Shown piece by piece: positions 16,901-26,499 of a stretch of 64,000 bases of DNA. The stretch spans positions 1 through 64,000 of the forward strand of contig JAIXWG010000039.1 of the NCBI GenBank assembly GCA_027482245.1, given 5' to 3'. A program made the position numbers and the translations under genes. Numbering within the stretch: the stretch's first letter is position 1; each line of letters begins with the position of its first letter. The stretch comes from Acetobacteraceae bacterium. GTDB taxonomy: Bacteria > Pseudomonadota > Alphaproteobacteria > Acetobacterales > Acetobacteraceae. The notes under the pieces are model-generated. The model was not told the DNA's origin. It searched no databases and saw only the letters and a list, made by a program, of their open reading frames with translations.

Positions 16901-17869
16901 ATGCCTGCCCTGACCCGCCGCGCGGCGCTGGCCGCGCCGCTGCTGTTCGCCGCCCCTGCCGCGCGGGCGCAGACCTGGCCGACGCGGCCCATCCGCCTCA
17001 TCGTCCCCTTTGCGCCGGGCGGCACCACGGATGTGATGGCGCGGCTGGTGGCGGAGCGCATCGGCGCGCAACTCGGCCAGCCCGTGGTGGTGGAGAACCG
17101 CGCCGGCGCGGGCGCCACCATCGGCGCCGCCGCGGCCGCGCAGGCAGCGCCGGACGGGCAGGTGCTGCTGATGTCGAACAGCACCTCCCACGGCGTCTCC
17201 CCGGCGCTCTACCCGACCATCCCCTATGACGCGATGCGGGACTTCACCCATGTGGCGCTGGTCGCGACCAGCCCCTCGGTCCTGGTGGTGAACCCGGGGC
17301 ACCGGGCGCGGGACCTGGCGCAGTTCATCGCCATGGCGCGGGAGGCCGGTGAGATCGACTTCGCCGTGGCGGGCATCGGCACCTCCAGCCACCTGGCCGG
17401 CATCCGGCTGGGCACGGCGCTGGGGGTGAAGGTGAACGCCGTGCCCTATCGCGGCGCGGGGCCGGCGCTGACGGACACCATCGCGGGCGTGGTGCCGGCC
17501 ATGCTGGACAGCCTGCCGAGCGCCGGGCCGCATATCCGCAGCGGGGCGCTGCGCGGCATGGCCGTCAGCAGCGCCGCGCGGTCCGCCCGCTTCCCGGACC
17601 TGCCGACGCTGCGGGAGGGTGGCGCCGATGTCGTCAGCGCCGCCTGGTTCGGCCTGTCCGGCCCCGCCGGCCTGCCGCCCGCCATCGTGGCGCGGCTGGC
17701 GGAGGCGGTGCGCGTGGCGCTGGCGGACCCCGGCACCATCGCGCGGTTCGAGGACCTGCTGGGCGCGCCGCCGCCGGAGAGCACGCCCGACAGCTTCACC
17801 CGCTTCGTCCAGGCGGAGCTGGCGACCTTCGCGCCCATCGTGCGCGCCGCCGGCCTCACGCCGGGCTGA
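16901..17869 (+). CDS. Bug-family substrate-binding protein
   Basis: 322 residues with a signal sequence 'MPALTRRAALAAPLLFAAPAARAQ' and mature motifs 'RPIRLIVPFAPGGTTDVMA', 'VVVENRAGAGATIG' and 'YRGAGPALTDTIAGVVPAM'. It starts 49 bp after the GNAT gene on the same strand with GGAGGAA just upstream of the ATG, so it could be transcribed with the carrier-protein operon or separately. Its 3' end overlaps the convergent alpha/beta-hydrolase gene by 14 bp. Ligand unknown. Confidence 0.9.
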   Translation: MPALTRRAALAAPLLFAAPAARAQTWPTRPIRLIVPFAPGGTTDVMARLVAERIGAQLGQPVVVENRAGAGATIGAAAAAQAAPDGQVLLMSNSTSHGVSPALYPTIPYDAMRDFTHVALVATSPSVLVVNPGHRARDLAQFIAMAREAGEIDFAVAGIGTSSHLAGIRLGTALGVKVNAVPYRGAGPALTDTIAGVVPAMLDSLPSAGPHIRSGALRGMAVSSAARSARFPDLPTLREGGADVVSAAWFGLSGPAGLPPAIVARLAEAVRVALADPGTIARFEDLLGAPPPESTPDSFTRFVQAELATFAPIVRAAGLTPG

Positions 17870-18794
17870 GGGTCAGCACCGCTTCCTCCACCACGGCGGG
17901 GGAGGCGTGGTGGATCATGTGGCCGGCGCCTGGCAGCAGCACCAGGCGGCTGCCCGGGATCATGGCGTGCAGGCGCTGGGCCTGGCGCTTCGGGCTGACG
18001 ATCCGGTCTTCCTCCCCGGCCAGGATGGCGACGGGAAGGTGCAGCTGGCCGATGCGCTGGGACAGGCGCCGCGCCGCCGGGACCATCGCCGCGCTGTCCT
18101 CCGCCACCGCGCGGATCTGCCAGGGGCGGACCGTCAGCGGCAGCGGGAATTCACGCTTGAAGCGGCGCGGCACGGGCAGGGGCGCGAACATCCGGCGGAT
18201 CATCGGCTTCGCCATGGCGCGGCCGAGCGGCGGGCCATAGGTGTAGCGGATGACATCGCCGACCACGGGGATGGCGGGGGGGGAGAAGAGCACCGCATCG
18301 GCCCGCAGGCTGGGGAAGTAGTAGCCCCCCGCCAGCACCAGCCCGCCTACCTTGCTGGCATGGTCCAGCGCCAGCGCCATCGCGACCATCGCGCCGAAGC
18401 TGTGGCCGAGCACGATGGGGCGGACCAGGCCCAGCCGGTCGATGGCCGTGGCGACCAGGGCGGCCTGCGCCTCCGGCGTCCAGTCGCGGTCGCGCGGGCG
18501 GTCGCTGCGGCCGAAGCCGGGACGGTCGATCGCGACCACGCGGCGGTGGCGTGCCAGCAGGTCGATCAGGCCGCTGCTGTCGAAATCCTCCACCATGCTG
18601 CCATTGCCGTGCAGCAGCACCACGGGCGGGCCATCCGCCACGGCGCCACCGCGGTCCAGGATGTGCAGCCGGACGCCATCCACCTCGATGAAGCGGCCCG
18701 GGGCGGCGCGGGCGCGTTCGGCGCCGCGCGCGGCCTGCCAGGTGGCAAGGGCGAAGCCGCCCGCGGCGGCGGCAAGCGTGATCAGGCGGGACAT
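17856..18794 (-). CDS. Alpha/beta-fold hydrolase, membrane-anchored or secreted
   Basis: 312 residues. An N-terminal hydrophobic segment ([19 protein letters not shown]) may anchor or export it. The hydrolase core shows 'VVLLHGNGS' (oxyanion HG), '[11 protein letters not shown]', the nucleophile elbow '[10 protein letters not shown]' (Ser in GHSFG), an acid region '[10 protein letters not shown]' and the catalytic His in 'GAGHMIHH'. All triad positions are present, so it is probably an active esterase or haloperoxidase-like hydrolase of unknown substrate. It converges with and slightly overlaps the Bug gene and is divergent from the chemoreceptor gene. Confidence 0.85.
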   Translation of the reverse strand: MSRLITLAAAAGGFALATWQAARGAERARAAPGRFIEVDGVRLHILDRGGAVADGPPVVLLHGNGSMVEDFDSSGLIDLLARHRRVVAIDRPGFGRSDRPRDRDWTPEAQAALVATAIDRLGLVRPIVLGHSFGAMVAMALALDHASKVGGLVLAGGYYFPSLRADAVLFSPPAIPVVGDVIRYTYGPPLGRAMAKPMIRRMFAPLPVPRRFKREFPLPLTVRPWQIRAVAEDSAAMVPAARRLSQRIGQLHLPVAILAGEEDRIVSPKRQAQRLHAMIPGSRLVLLPGAGHMIHHASPAVVEEAVLTLSPA

Positions 18795-18964
18795 GGGTGG
18801 CTGCTCCGGCGGGGTTTGCAGGTGAACCCCGCGAACCGTTCAGAGGTTCGATGCCACCGTGCCGGTTCGGCCCCGCGGCAGGGCTGCGCAATCGGTTGCC
18901 GCGGTTCGGAATCCGTTCACGTTACTTGATTAGTTACCTCGGTGATCGCCTGGAGGTGCCTGCC

Positions 18965-21247
18965 ATGACCATCCCGTCCCGCTTTACCGGCCTGCGCGGA
19001 AGGCTGACGGCACTCGCTGTTCTTCCCGCGCTGCTCGCGGTCCTGCTGACGGCCGCGAGCGGCTATTCCGCCCTGCTCGCCGTGCAGCAGGACCGGCAGC
19101 GCGCCGAGCTCGCCGCCGCCAGCCAGCGGCTGTCGACGGCGCTGGATGACATCGGCCGGCAGATGCATGGCTATGCCAGCAGCCTGGCGCCGCGACCCAA
19201 CGTCATCCAGGCCCTGGCGAATGGGGATGCCCCGGCGGCGCAGCGGCTGATGGCGGATACCTATGCCGCGATCCGCCGGGCCGACCCGACGCTGGAGGTG
19301 ATCGAGGTGACGGATGCGCGCGGGCGCGTGCTGGCGCGCGGGCACCAGCCCGGCCGCGCCGGCGACGACAAATCCGCGGCCCCGGATGTGGCGGCGGCGT
19401 TGTCCGGCCGCCCCGGCCTCGGCAACGTCATGTCGCCCTCGACCAACGAACTCGCCATCGGCGCGGCGCTGCCTGTGATGCAGGACGGCCGCGTCGTCGG
19501 CACGGTGAAGGCGGGCACGCGGCTCAACGCGAATACGGCCACCATGCTGGGTGAGCTGGCGGGCGGGGAGGCGCTGCTGTTCGTCAACGGCGTGCTGCTG
19601 GGCTCGACGGTGCCGGGCCTCACGACTCAGTCCTTGCCGGCGGAGTTGCTGGCGGCGGCGCGCGCGGGCGGGTCCGCGGTGCCGCTGACCGTCTCGCTCG
19701 GTGACCGCGGGGTCCACACGGCGCTGGTGGTGGGGGTGAAGGATTTCCAGGGGCATGCCGTCGGCGCCGCGGTGCTGGCCGTGGCCGACCTGCCCTGGGC
19801 CATGGCGCGCACCGCCGCTGTCCTGCGCATGCTGGCGGTGGCCGCCGTGCTGGTGGCGCTGACGGCGCTGGCCGGCCTGCTGATCGCGGCGCGGACCGCG
19901 CGGCCGATGGTCGGCATGGCCGTCGCGATGGGGGAGATCGCGCAGGAACGCGACAACGTCGCCATCCCCGGCGCGGGCCGTACCGACGAGATCGGCCGCA
20001 TGGCCGGGGCTCTCACCAAGCTGGCCGATGCGGCGGCCGAGAAGCGGCGGCTGGAGGCCGCGGCGGCGGAGGAGCGGGCGACCCAGCTGCGCCGCGCCGC
20101 CGCGGTGGAACGCCACACCACCGATTTCGGCCGGTCCGTCGGCGGCGTGCTGGGGTCGCTGGGCGAAGCAGCAACCGCGATGCGGGAAACCGCGGGCGGC
20201 ATGGCCGCCAGCGCGCAGCAGACGGAGGCGGAGGCCGCGCGCACCGCCCAGGCCGCGGACAGCGCGGCCGGGGACCTCGGCACCGTCGCGGCGGCGGCGG
20301 AGGAACTCGCCTCCTCCGTCTCCGAGATCAGCCGCCAGGTGGCGACCGCCGCGACCGTGGCGCGGGAGACGGTGGACCAGGCGACCGCAACGGATGAGCG
20401 GATGCAGGCGCTGACCCAGACGGCGGACCGCATCGGCGGCATCGTGCGCCTGATCTCCGACGTTGCCGGCCGCACCAACCTGCTGGCCCTGAACGCGACG
20501 ATCGAGGCCGCGCGCGCGGGGGAGGCCGGGAAGGGCTTCGCCGTGGTGGCGGGCGAGGTGAAGGCGCTGGCGACCCAGACCGCCAAGGCGACGGAGGAGA
20601 TCGCGGCGCAGATCACCGCCATGGAAAGCGCGACGCGCGGCGCGGCGGATGCGATGCAGGGCGTCGTCGCCTCCATCCGCCGGATGGACGAAGTCGCCGC
20701 CACCATCGCCGCGGCGGTGGAGGAGCAGGGCGTCGCGACGCAGGAGATCAACCAGCGCGTCCAGGCGGTGTCCGGCAACACCCGCGTGGTGACCGGCGCG
20801 ATGGAGGAGCTGACCTCCATCGCGCGGAATTCCGGCGCCGACAGCCGCGCCGTGCTGGGCGCGGCGGAGGGGCTGGTGGCGCAGGCGGCGACGCTGCGGC
20901 GGGAGGTGGACGGCTTCCTCGCCGCCATCCGCAGCGACAGCGGCGAGCGCCGGCGGTTCGAGCGCCTGCCCGCCCGCGGCAGCAGGGTGGCGCTGCGGCT
21001 GCCCGGCCTGGCGGAGCAGTCGGTGGAACTGGTGGACGTCTCGGCGGGCGGTGCAGCGATGCGCTGCGGGGCCGTGCTGCCGGCGGGGACGGAAGTGTCG
21101 GTGACGCTCACCCCCGGGCAGCAGCCGGAGCCGGCGCGCATCGTCCGCGCGGAAGGCGGCGTGACGGCCGTGGTGTTCCGCAGCGCGCCGAGCGCGGCGG
21201 CGGAGCCGCTGCTGGACCGGCTGCGGGGCGCGAAGCGCGCGGCCTAG
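18965..21247 (+). CDS. Methyl-accepting chemotaxis protein with C-terminal PilZ domain
   Basis: 760 residues. TM1 (about 13-35), a periplasmic Cache-like sensor (about 40-275), TM2 (about 283-313), a HAMP segment (about 310-360), and a cytoplasmic signalling coiled coil whose tip '[18 protein letters not shown]' lies near residue 502. After the signalling domain a separate module begins at about residue 661 with '[11 protein letters not shown]' and continues with 'DVSAGGAA' near 690: the RxxxR and D/NxSxxG signatures of PilZ, the c-di-GMP receptor domain. The receptor may therefore combine an external ligand with internal c-di-GMP level. The ATG at 18965 has TGGAGGTGCC upstream. No che genes are nearby. 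Confidence 0.9.
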   Translation: MTIPSRFTGLRGRLTALAVLPALLAVLLTAASGYSALLAVQQDRQRAELAAASQRLSTALDDIGRQMHGYASSLAPRPNVIQALANGDAPAAQRLMADTYAAIRRADPTLEVIEVTDARGRVLARGHQPGRAGDDKSAAPDVAAALSGRPGLGNVMSPSTNELAIGAALPVMQDGRVVGTVKAGTRLNANTATMLGELAGGEALLFVNGVLLGSTVPGLTTQSLPAELLAAARAGGSAVPLTVSLGDRGVHTALVVGVKDFQGHAVGAAVLAVADLPWAMARTAAVLRMLAVAAVLVALTALAGLLIAARTARPMVGMAVAMGEIAQERDNVAIPGAGRTDEIGRMAGALTKLADAAAEKRRLEAAAAEERATQLRRAAAVERHTTDFGRSVGGVLGSLGEAATAMRETAGGMAASAQQTEAEAARTAQAADSAAGDLGTVAAAAEELASSVSEISRQVATAATVARETVDQATATDERMQALTQTADRIGGIVRLISDVAGRTNLLALNATIEAARAGEAGKGFAVVAGEVKALATQTAKATEEIAAQITAMESATRGAADAMQGVVASIRRMDEVAATIAAAVEEQGVATQEINQRVQAVSGNTRVVTGAMEELTSIARNSGADSRAVLGAAEGLVAQAATLRREVDGFLAAIRSDSGERRRFERLPARGSRVALRLPGLAEQSVELVDVSAGGAAMRCGAVLPAGTEVSVTLTPGQQPEPARIVRAEGGVTAVVFRSAPSAAAEPLLDRLRGAKRAA

Positions 21248-22230
21248 CTGCTGGCGGTCTCCGGGTGGAACATCTCCTCCACCTGGAGCCTTCGGCGCGA
21301 CAGGTGCTGCGCGTCGGACCAGCGGGCGATCGCCTCCAGCTCCGCGCGGTTGGCGCTGATCCCATAGGTCCAGGGATCGGCGCCGAGCAGCGCCTTGGTC
21401 GCCGCCCATTCCTCCGCCAGGAAGGGCAGCATCAGGCTGAGCGAGGAATGGCGCAGATCGGCCTCCATCTCCGCGAGGCCGAGGCGGCGCGCTTCCTCGA
21501 AGGCGGCGTAGAGCCGGCCGGCGAGGCCGGGATTCCTCGCCGCGATGTCCCGGCGCAGCCCCATCACATGCATGATCGGGTGGAAGCCGGTGCGGCGGTG
21601 CCAGGCGATGGCGGCGGCGCGGGGGTCCGGGAACAGGCGCACCACGCGCGGATCGCCCTGCGCGAAGGCCAGCGGCTCGGTGGGGGAGAGGATGGCGTCG
21701 ATCTCGCCATCCAGCAGCGCCTGGTTCAGCGTCGCGCCGTCGGGCAGCGGGCGGACATCCATCCCCGGCGGCAGTTCCAGCGGCAGGCGTTCGCGGCGCC
21801 CGGCCTGGTTGGTGCCCGCCGTGCGCCAGGCGATGCCGTTGACGTCCACGCCATGGTCATCGGCGAGGATGCCGCGCAGCCAGAGGCCCAGCGTCATCTG
21901 GTACTCGGGGATGCCGACACGCCTTCCCTCCAGCCCCTTGGCATCGCTGATCCCGGCATCGGCGCGCAGGTAGATGCAGCCGTGGCGGAAGGCGCGGGAG
22001 ACGAAGGCGGGGATCGCGTCATAGGCGGCCTCCCCGCGCGAGACCTGGATAAGGTGGGAGGAGAGCGAGAGCTCCGTCACGTCGAACTCGGCGCGGGAGA
22101 AGGCGCGGGGGAAGCTTTGTTCCGAATGGATCGGCACCGGCACCAGGCGGATGCCGGGCAGCGTCACGCGCCCGTCGAACAGGGCGCGGACGCGGTCATA
22201 GGGGGCGCAGGCGACGGTGAGGGTCAGCAT
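21244..22230 (-). CDS. 4,5-dihydroxyphthalate decarboxylase-like / periplasmic-binding-fold protein
   Basis: 328 residues without an evident signal peptide (starts [20 protein letters not shown]). Features include '[13 protein letters not shown]', '[19 protein letters not shown]', '[13 protein letters not shown]' and '[12 protein letters not shown]', which match the family annotated as 4,5-dihydroxyphthalate decarboxylase. That family has a two-lobed substrate-binding-protein fold. The start codon overlaps the stop of the upstream Bug gene (ATGA) and the pair follows a third Bug gene, so the three form one operon. An aromatic acid substrate is plausible, but many members of this family act on unknown compounds. 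Confidence 0.72.
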   Translation of the reverse strand: MLTLTVACAPYDRVRALFDGRVTLPGIRLVPVPIHSEQSFPRAFSRAEFDVTELSLSSHLIQVSRGEAAYDAIPAFVSRAFRHGCIYLRADAGISDAKGLEGRRVGIPEYQMTLGLWLRGILADDHGVDVNGIAWRTAGTNQAGRRERLPLELPPGMDVRPLPDGATLNQALLDGEIDAILSPTEPLAFAQGDPRVVRLFPDPRAAAIAWHRRTGFHPIMHVMGLRRDIAARNPGLAGRLYAAFEEARRLGLAEMEADLRHSSLSLMLPFLAEEWAATKALLGADPWTYGISANRAELEAIARWSDAQHLSRRRLQVEEMFHPETASS

Positions 22231-23192
22231 CAACCGGGTCGCGACACCCGGCGGCCGATCTCCTGCGCGATGCGGGCCTGGTCCGCCACATAGGGGGCGA
22301 ATTGCGCGGGCGGCATGGCCACGCCTTCCAGGCCGAGCGTGTCGAACTGCTGCATCACCTCCGGATCCGCGATCGCGGTGGCGACGGCGGCGTGCAGGCG
22401 GTTGACCAGGGCGGGCGCGGCGTTGGGCGGCAGCCATAGGCCGAACCAGTTCACCACTTCGAACCCCGCCAGGCCCTGTTCCTGCAGCGTCGGCACATCG
22501 GGCATGCCCTTCCAGCGCCGCGCGCCAGTCAGCGCGATGGCGCGCAGCCGCCCGGCCTGGACGTGCTGGAGGGCGATCTGCGTGCCAACGAAGAACATGT
22601 CGATGCGGCCGGCGAGCAGGTCCGTCGTCGCCTCCGCCACGCCGCGGTACGGCACGGAGAGGATGTCCGTGCCCGTCATGGTCTTCATCAGCTCCGCCGG
22701 GAGGTGGCTGGCGGTGCCGTTGCCGGCGTTGGCATAGGTCAGCGCGCCGGGCCGCGCCTTGGCCAGCGCCACCAGCTCCGCCAGGTTGGTGGCGGGGACG
22801 GAGGGATGCACCACCAGCGCCTGGCCGAAATTCTGCGCGGCCAGCGTCACATGGGTGAAGTCGCGCACCGGGTCGTAGGTCACGTTCTCATTGAAGGGCG
22901 GGATGTTCACGTGGGACGCCGTGGTGAACATCCAGGTCAGCCCATCCGCCGCCGCGCGCGCGACATAGGCGGTGCCGACCAGCCCGCCGCCGCCCGCGCG
23001 GTTGTCGATGATGAGCGTCTGCCCGAGCGTCGCCGCCATCTTCGGCACGATGGCGCGCGCGACGAGGTCCGGCGGCCCGCCGGGCGGGGAGGGCACGACC
23101 ACGCGGACGGGGCCGCGCGCCTCCTGCGCCTGTGCGCCGCCGGCCAGCATCGCGGAGCCCAGCAGGAGGGGCCTGCGTCCGATCATCGTCAT
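22230..23192 (-). CDS. Bug-family substrate-binding protein
   Basis: 320 residues. Leader 'MTMIGRRPLLLGSAMLAGGAQAQ', then 'GPVRVVVPSPPGGPPDLVAR', 'LIIDNRAGGGGLVG', 'TYANAGNGTASHLPAELM' and 'PYRGVAEATTDLLAGRIDM'. Middle gene of a three-gene operon: it starts 10 bp after the stop of another Bug gene and overlaps the dihydroxyphthalate decarboxylase-like gene by 1 bp. Two adjacent receptors feeding one catabolic gene suggest related ligands. Confidence 0.9.
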   Translation of the reverse strand: MTMIGRRPLLLGSAMLAGGAQAQEARGPVRVVVPSPPGGPPDLVARAIVPKMAATLGQTLIIDNRAGGGGLVGTAYVARAAADGLTWMFTTASHVNIPPFNENVTYDPVRDFTHVTLAAQNFGQALVVHPSVPATNLAELVALAKARPGALTYANAGNGTASHLPAELMKTMTGTDILSVPYRGVAEATTDLLAGRIDMFFVGTQIALQHVQAGRLRAIALTGARRWKGMPDVPTLQEQGLAGFEVVNWFGLWLPPNAAPALVNRLHAAVATAIADPEVMQQFDTLGLEGVAMPPAQFAPYVADQARIAQEIGRRVSRPG

Positions 23193-23202
23193 GGCGATGT
23201 CC

Positions 23203-24180
23203 TCAATCCGCGCGGATGCCGGCGCGGGTGATCAGGCCGCGGAAACGCTCCAGCTCGCCGGCGATCAGCTGGCGGAAGGCGTCGGGCGTGCGAGGCGCGG
23301 CATCGGCGCCTTCCATCACCAGGCGCTGCTGCAGGTCGGGGTCGTTGAGCTGGCCGTTCACCGCTTCGTTGATGCGGGCGATGATGGCGGGTGGCGTCGC
23401 GGCGGGCGCGACCAGGCCGTGCCACTGCACCATCTCATAGCCCGGCAGGGCTTCGGCCACCGGCACCACGCCGGGGATGGATGGGGAGGGGCGCGCGGCG
23501 CTCATGCCCAGTGCGATCAGGTTGCGTTCCCGCGTCGCGGGCAGCACCACGGGCGCGCCGGCGAAGGCGACCTTCAAGCGGCCGGCCAGCAGGTCGGCCA
23601 GCATCGGGCCGTTGCCGCGATAGGGGACATGGACCAAGTCGATGCCGGCGGCGTCGCAGAAGCTCGCCATGGTGATGTGGGACGCGCTGCCGTTGCCGGC
23701 GCTGCCGTATTCCAGCGTGCCCGGCCGCGCCTTGGCCAGCGCGATGAACTCCGCCGTCGTCCGCGCGGGGACGGAAGGGTGGATCGCCAGCACGCCGGGC
23801 AGCGTCGCCACCAGGGCCACGGGCGCGAAATCCCGCAGCACGTCGTAGGGGATGTTGGGGTAGATGAAGGGGTTCACGGCCAGCGTGCCGACATGGCCCC
23901 ACATCAGGGTGTAGCCATCCGGCGCGCTGCGCGCGACCTGGGAGGCACCGACCGTGCCGCCCGCGCCGCCGCGGTTCTCCACCACCACGGGGTTGCCGCC
24001 CAGCGCCTGCTGCAGCTTGGCAGCCAGCGGCCGGGCCAGCAGGTCGTTCGAGCCGCCCGGCGGGAAGGGCACGACGATCGAGATGGGACGGTTCGGCCAG
24101 GATTGCGCCAGCGCCCGGTCGCCGATCGGGATCGTCGCCAGGGCGGGGGCGGCGAGCAGCAGGGAGCGGCGGGAGAGCAT
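23203..24180 (-). CDS. Bug-family substrate-binding protein
   Basis: 325 residues. Leader 'MLSRRSLLLAAPALATIPIG...ALAQ', then 'RPISIVVPFPPGGSNDLLAR', 'VVVENRGGAGGTVG', 'YGSAGNGSASHITMA' and 'PYRGNGPMLADLLAGRLKV'. First gene of the operon that ends with the dihydroxyphthalate decarboxylase-like gene. Its promoter region (24181-24470) is shared with the divergent dapA-family gene and contains AT-rich palindromes. Confidence 0.9.
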   Translation of the reverse strand: MLSRRSLLLAAPALATIPIGDRALAQSWPNRPISIVVPFPPGGSNDLLARPLAAKLQQALGGNPVVVENRGGAGGTVGASQVARSAPDGYTLMWGHVGTLAVNPFIYPNIPYDVLRDFAPVALVATLPGVLAIHPSVPARTTAEFIALAKARPGTLEYGSAGNGSASHITMASFCDAAGIDLVHVPYRGNGPMLADLLAGRLKVAFAGAPVVLPATRERNLIALGMSAARPSPSIPGVVPVAEALPGYEMVQWHGLVAPAATPPAIIARINEAVNGQLNDPDLQQRLVMEGADAAPRTPDAFRQLIAGELERFRGLITRAGIRAD

Positions 24181-24277
24181 GGAATTCCTCCTTCTATCCC
24201 GGAAGAATTGCGGCGGACTCGCGGGCAGGGGAAGCCCCGCCCAACCCCGGAGCGTTCCGGGTGTGACATTCCGGCCA

Positions 24278-24320
24278 CTAAAATTTTAGGAGGATTATCC
24301 CTCTTTAGCACCTTTAGCAC
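24278..24320. promoter_or_regulatory. AT-rich palindrome and tandem repeat in divergent promoter region
   Basis: The 290-bp gap 24181-24470 contains a perfect 12-bp palindrome CTAAAATTTTAG (24278-24289), then GGATTATCC (a dyad around one base, 24292-24300) and two abutting copies of CTTTAGCAC (24303-24311 and 24312-24320). A small hairpin CCCGGA-GCGT-TCCGGG lies just before (24246-24261). The AT-rich block is unusual in this genome and sits between a Bug operon and a divergent dapA-family gene, so it is a likely bidirectional promoter/operator. Confidence 0.5.
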
Positions 24321-24470
24321 CGATTCAGCGGGTGCATCCGGGCGCGGCGGGGCCGGTGATGGGTGGAAACATACCCGGAACATCGTACCCTCCACCAGCC
24401 TTTTCCGCCCCGCCTACCCAGGCCGGGGCGGAGTTGCTAGCGTTGCAGCCCCAACGTCACAGGTGCGCCC

Positions 24471-25418
24471 ATGGCCAAGATGCGGATCGAGGGTTCCTTC
24501 GTCGCCCTCATCACCCCCTTCAACGCCGATGGCAGCGTCGATTTCGGCGGCTTCCGCACGCTGATCGACTGGCACGCGAAGTCCGGCACCTCCGCCGTGC
24601 TCATCATGGGCTCGACGGGTGAGGTCTCCATGCTGACGCCCGATGAGCGGCGGGAGATCGTGGAGAAGACCGCCGCCATGAAGGTGGGCGGGATGAAGAT
24701 GTTCTATGGCTGCACGGGCACCAGCACGGCCGCCACCATTGCCTATCTGAAGCACGCCAAGGCCGCCGGCGCCGATGGCGCGATCCTGGCGGCGCCCGCC
24801 TATATCTGCGCGCCGGAGGACGACATCGAGGCCTTCTTCGCGGAATGCGCCGACGCGGTGGCACTGCCCATCGGCATCTACAACAACCCGCCGCGCGTGA
24901 AGTCCGACCTGCATTGGGACCACCTGCTGCGCCTGATGAAGCACCCGAACATCGTGGTGCTGAAGGAAAGCACGACGCGGGTCGGCCAGGTGGCGCAGGT
25001 CTGCGCGGCCAGCCCCGATGCGACGATCATGTGCTGCGACAGCCCGAACCTCGGCCTGGTGGTGCCGACCATGTCGCTCGGCGGGCATGGCACGGCGAAC
25101 ATGACGGGCAACATCGATCCAGCGGGCATGGCGCGGCTTTCCACGCCCTGGACGACGCCGGAGCAGTCCGTCGTGTTCCGGGAGACGTATCTGCGCCTGC
25201 TGCCGCTGCTGCACTTCACCTACAGCGCCATCAACCCCGTCGCCGTGAAGTCCCTGATGAAGGCGGTCGGCCTGCCGGCCGGTGACCTGCGGCGGCCGCT
25301 GACGGGGCTGAAGCCGGACCACCTGGCGCGGGGCGTGGCGATCGTGCAGGCGCTCGGGCTCGATGCGCAGTATGGCTGGCGCCTGCCGGGCCAGGTGATG
25401 CCGCTGGCGGCGGAGTAG
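24471..25418 (+). CDS. Dihydrodipicolinate synthase/N-acetylneuraminate lyase family aldolase
   Basis: 315-residue TIM-barrel aldolase. The family marks are present: 'MGSTGE' (Ser48-Thr-Gly-Glu51), the catalytic Tyr137 in 'GIYNNPPR', and the Schiff-base Lys165 in 'VVLKEST'. It joins or splits pyruvate and an aldehyde. As it lies beside Bug receptor genes rather than lysine-biosynthesis genes, a catabolic role (a sugar-acid or aromatic-derived 2-oxo acid) is at least as likely as 4-hydroxy-tetrahydrodipicolinate synthesis. A hairpin at 25428-25448 follows it, and another Bug gene begins 72 bp downstream. Confidence 0.87.
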   Translation: MAKMRIEGSFVALITPFNADGSVDFGGFRTLIDWHAKSGTSAVLIMGSTGEVSMLTPDERREIVEKTAAMKVGGMKMFYGCTGTSTAATIAYLKHAKAAGADGAILAAPAYICAPEDDIEAFFAECADAVALPIGIYNNPPRVKSDLHWDHLLRLMKHPNIVVLKESTTRVGQVAQVCAASPDATIMCCDSPNLGLVVPTMSLGGHGTANMTGNIDPAGMARLSTPWTTPEQSVVFRETYLRLLPLLHFTYSAINPVAVKSLMKAVGLPAGDLRRPLTGLKPDHLARGVAIVQALGLDAQYGWRLPGQVMPLAAE

Positions 25419-25427
25419 CCCGCGGGG

Positions 25428-25448
25428 GGATCGCGCAAGGCGCGATCC
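25428..25448 (+). terminator. 9-bp hairpin after the aldolase gene
   Basis: GGATCGCGC (25428-25436), loop AAG, GCGCGATCC (25440-25448): a perfect 9-bp stem starting 9 nt after the stop codon. There is no T-run, so it may act as a weak or factor-assisted terminator or stabilise the 3' end of the aldolase message. Confidence 0.45.
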
Positions 25449-25456
25449 GGCTGCAT

Positions 25457-25484
25457 GCTTCCCCCAACGAGTTCTGGGGGAAGC
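25457..25484 (+). promoter_or_regulatory. Leader hairpin that contains the ribosome-binding site of a Bug gene
   Basis: GCTTCCCCC (25457-25465) pairs perfectly with GGGGGAAGC (25476-25484) around a 10-nt loop. The 3' arm is the purine-rich Shine-Dalgarno region 6-14 nt before the ATG at 25490, so folding would hide it. A similar arrangement precedes the Bug gene at 30318. Confidence 0.5.
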
Positions 25485-25489
25485 GTGAC

Positions 25490-26443
25490 ATGCTGAAGAA
25501 GATCGCCGCGGCGTTGGGTGCGTCTCTGCTGGCCGCCCTGCCCGCCGCCGCCCAGGAATGGCCCACCCGCCCCGTCCGCCTCCTCGTCGGCTTCCCCGCC
25601 GGCGGGCCCACCGACATCCCCGCGCGCATCATCGCCGACCAGCTCCGCGCCCGCCTGCCGCAGCCTGTGGTGATCGAGAACCGAACCGGCGCCGGCGGCC
25701 GCATCGCGCTGGACCATGTCATGTCCCAGCCGAGGGACGGGCACACGCTGCTCGTCTGCACCTATATCGATGCGCTGAACACGCTCGGCACCGCGCGGCC
25801 TTATCCGCTGTCGGACCTCGCGCCGATCTCCCAGATCACGCGCGCCTATTACGCGCTGGTCGTGCCGAATTCCCTGCCGGCACGGGATGCGCGGGAATTC
25901 GCGGTGCTGGCGGCGTCGCGGCCGGAATCGGTCGCCTTCGGGCATGTCGGCGGCGCCTCTATGCCGAACCTGGTGGCGCGGATCTTCGAGGGGCTGGTGG
26001 GCGCGCGGATGGTGGAGGTTCCGTATCGCGGCACGCCGCCCGTGCTGCAGGACCTCATCGCGGGGCGGTTGCAGCTGTTCGTCGGCCCGCTGGTCAACAC
26101 CATGCCGCTGGCGCAGGCGGGGCAGGTGCGGGCGATCGGGATGACCAGTCCGGAAAGGCTGGCGGTGGCGCCTGAGGTGCCGACGCTGCGGGAGCAGGGC
26201 ATCGATCTGGTGGCGCAGGGCTGGCTCGGCATCTGCGGCGCCAGCGGCATCCCGGCGCCCGTCGTGGCCACCGTGAACCGGCTGGTGGTGGAGGCGGTGG
26301 CGAGCCCGGAATACCGGGCGGCGGTGGAGGGGACCGGGGCGGGGGCGGTGTCGTCCTCGCCGGAGGCGCTTGGGCGGCTGATGGAGGAGACGGTGGCGCA
26401 GTATCGAGGGGTGATCCGGGGGTTCAATATTCCGCTGGATTGA
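25490..26443 (+). CDS. Bug-family substrate-binding protein
   Basis: 317 residues. Leader 'MLKKIAAALGASLLAALPAAAQ' is a classical Sec signal peptide, unlike the twin-arginine leaders of its paralogues. Mature motifs: 'RPVRLLVGFPAGGPTDIPAR', 'VVIENRTGAGGRIA' and 'VPYRGTPPVLQDLIAGRLQL'. It follows a dapA-family aldolase on the same strand, which suggests uptake of that pathway's substrate. Its ribosome-binding site lies in a 9-bp leader hairpin. Confidence 0.9.
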   Translation: MLKKIAAALGASLLAALPAAAQEWPTRPVRLLVGFPAGGPTDIPARIIADQLRARLPQPVVIENRTGAGGRIALDHVMSQPRDGHTLLVCTYIDALNTLGTARPYPLSDLAPISQITRAYYALVVPNSLPARDAREFAVLAASRPESVAFGHVGGASMPNLVARIFEGLVGARMVEVPYRGTPPVLQDLIAGRLQLFVGPLVNTMPLAQAGQVRAIGMTSPERLAVAPEVPTLREQGIDLVAQGWLGICGASGIPAPVVATVNRLVVEAVASPEYRAAVEGTGAGAVSSSPEALGRLMEETVAQYRGVIRGFNIPLD

Positions 26444-26472
26444 GGGGCGGGTGGAAGGCCCCCCTCACCCAA

Positions 26473-26499
26473 CCCTCTCCCCCCGTTGGGGGGAGAGGG
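26473..26499. terminator. 12-bp perfect hairpin between convergent genes
   Basis: CCCTCTCCCCCC (26473-26484), loop GTT, GGGGGGAGAGGG (26488-26499). It lies between the convergent Bug and adenylate-cyclase genes and touches the stop codon of the latter. The upstream CCCCTCACCCAACCCTCTCC context is a widespread intergenic repeat type in alphaproteobacteria. It probably works as a bidirectional transcription stop despite lacking T-runs. Confidence 0.55.
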
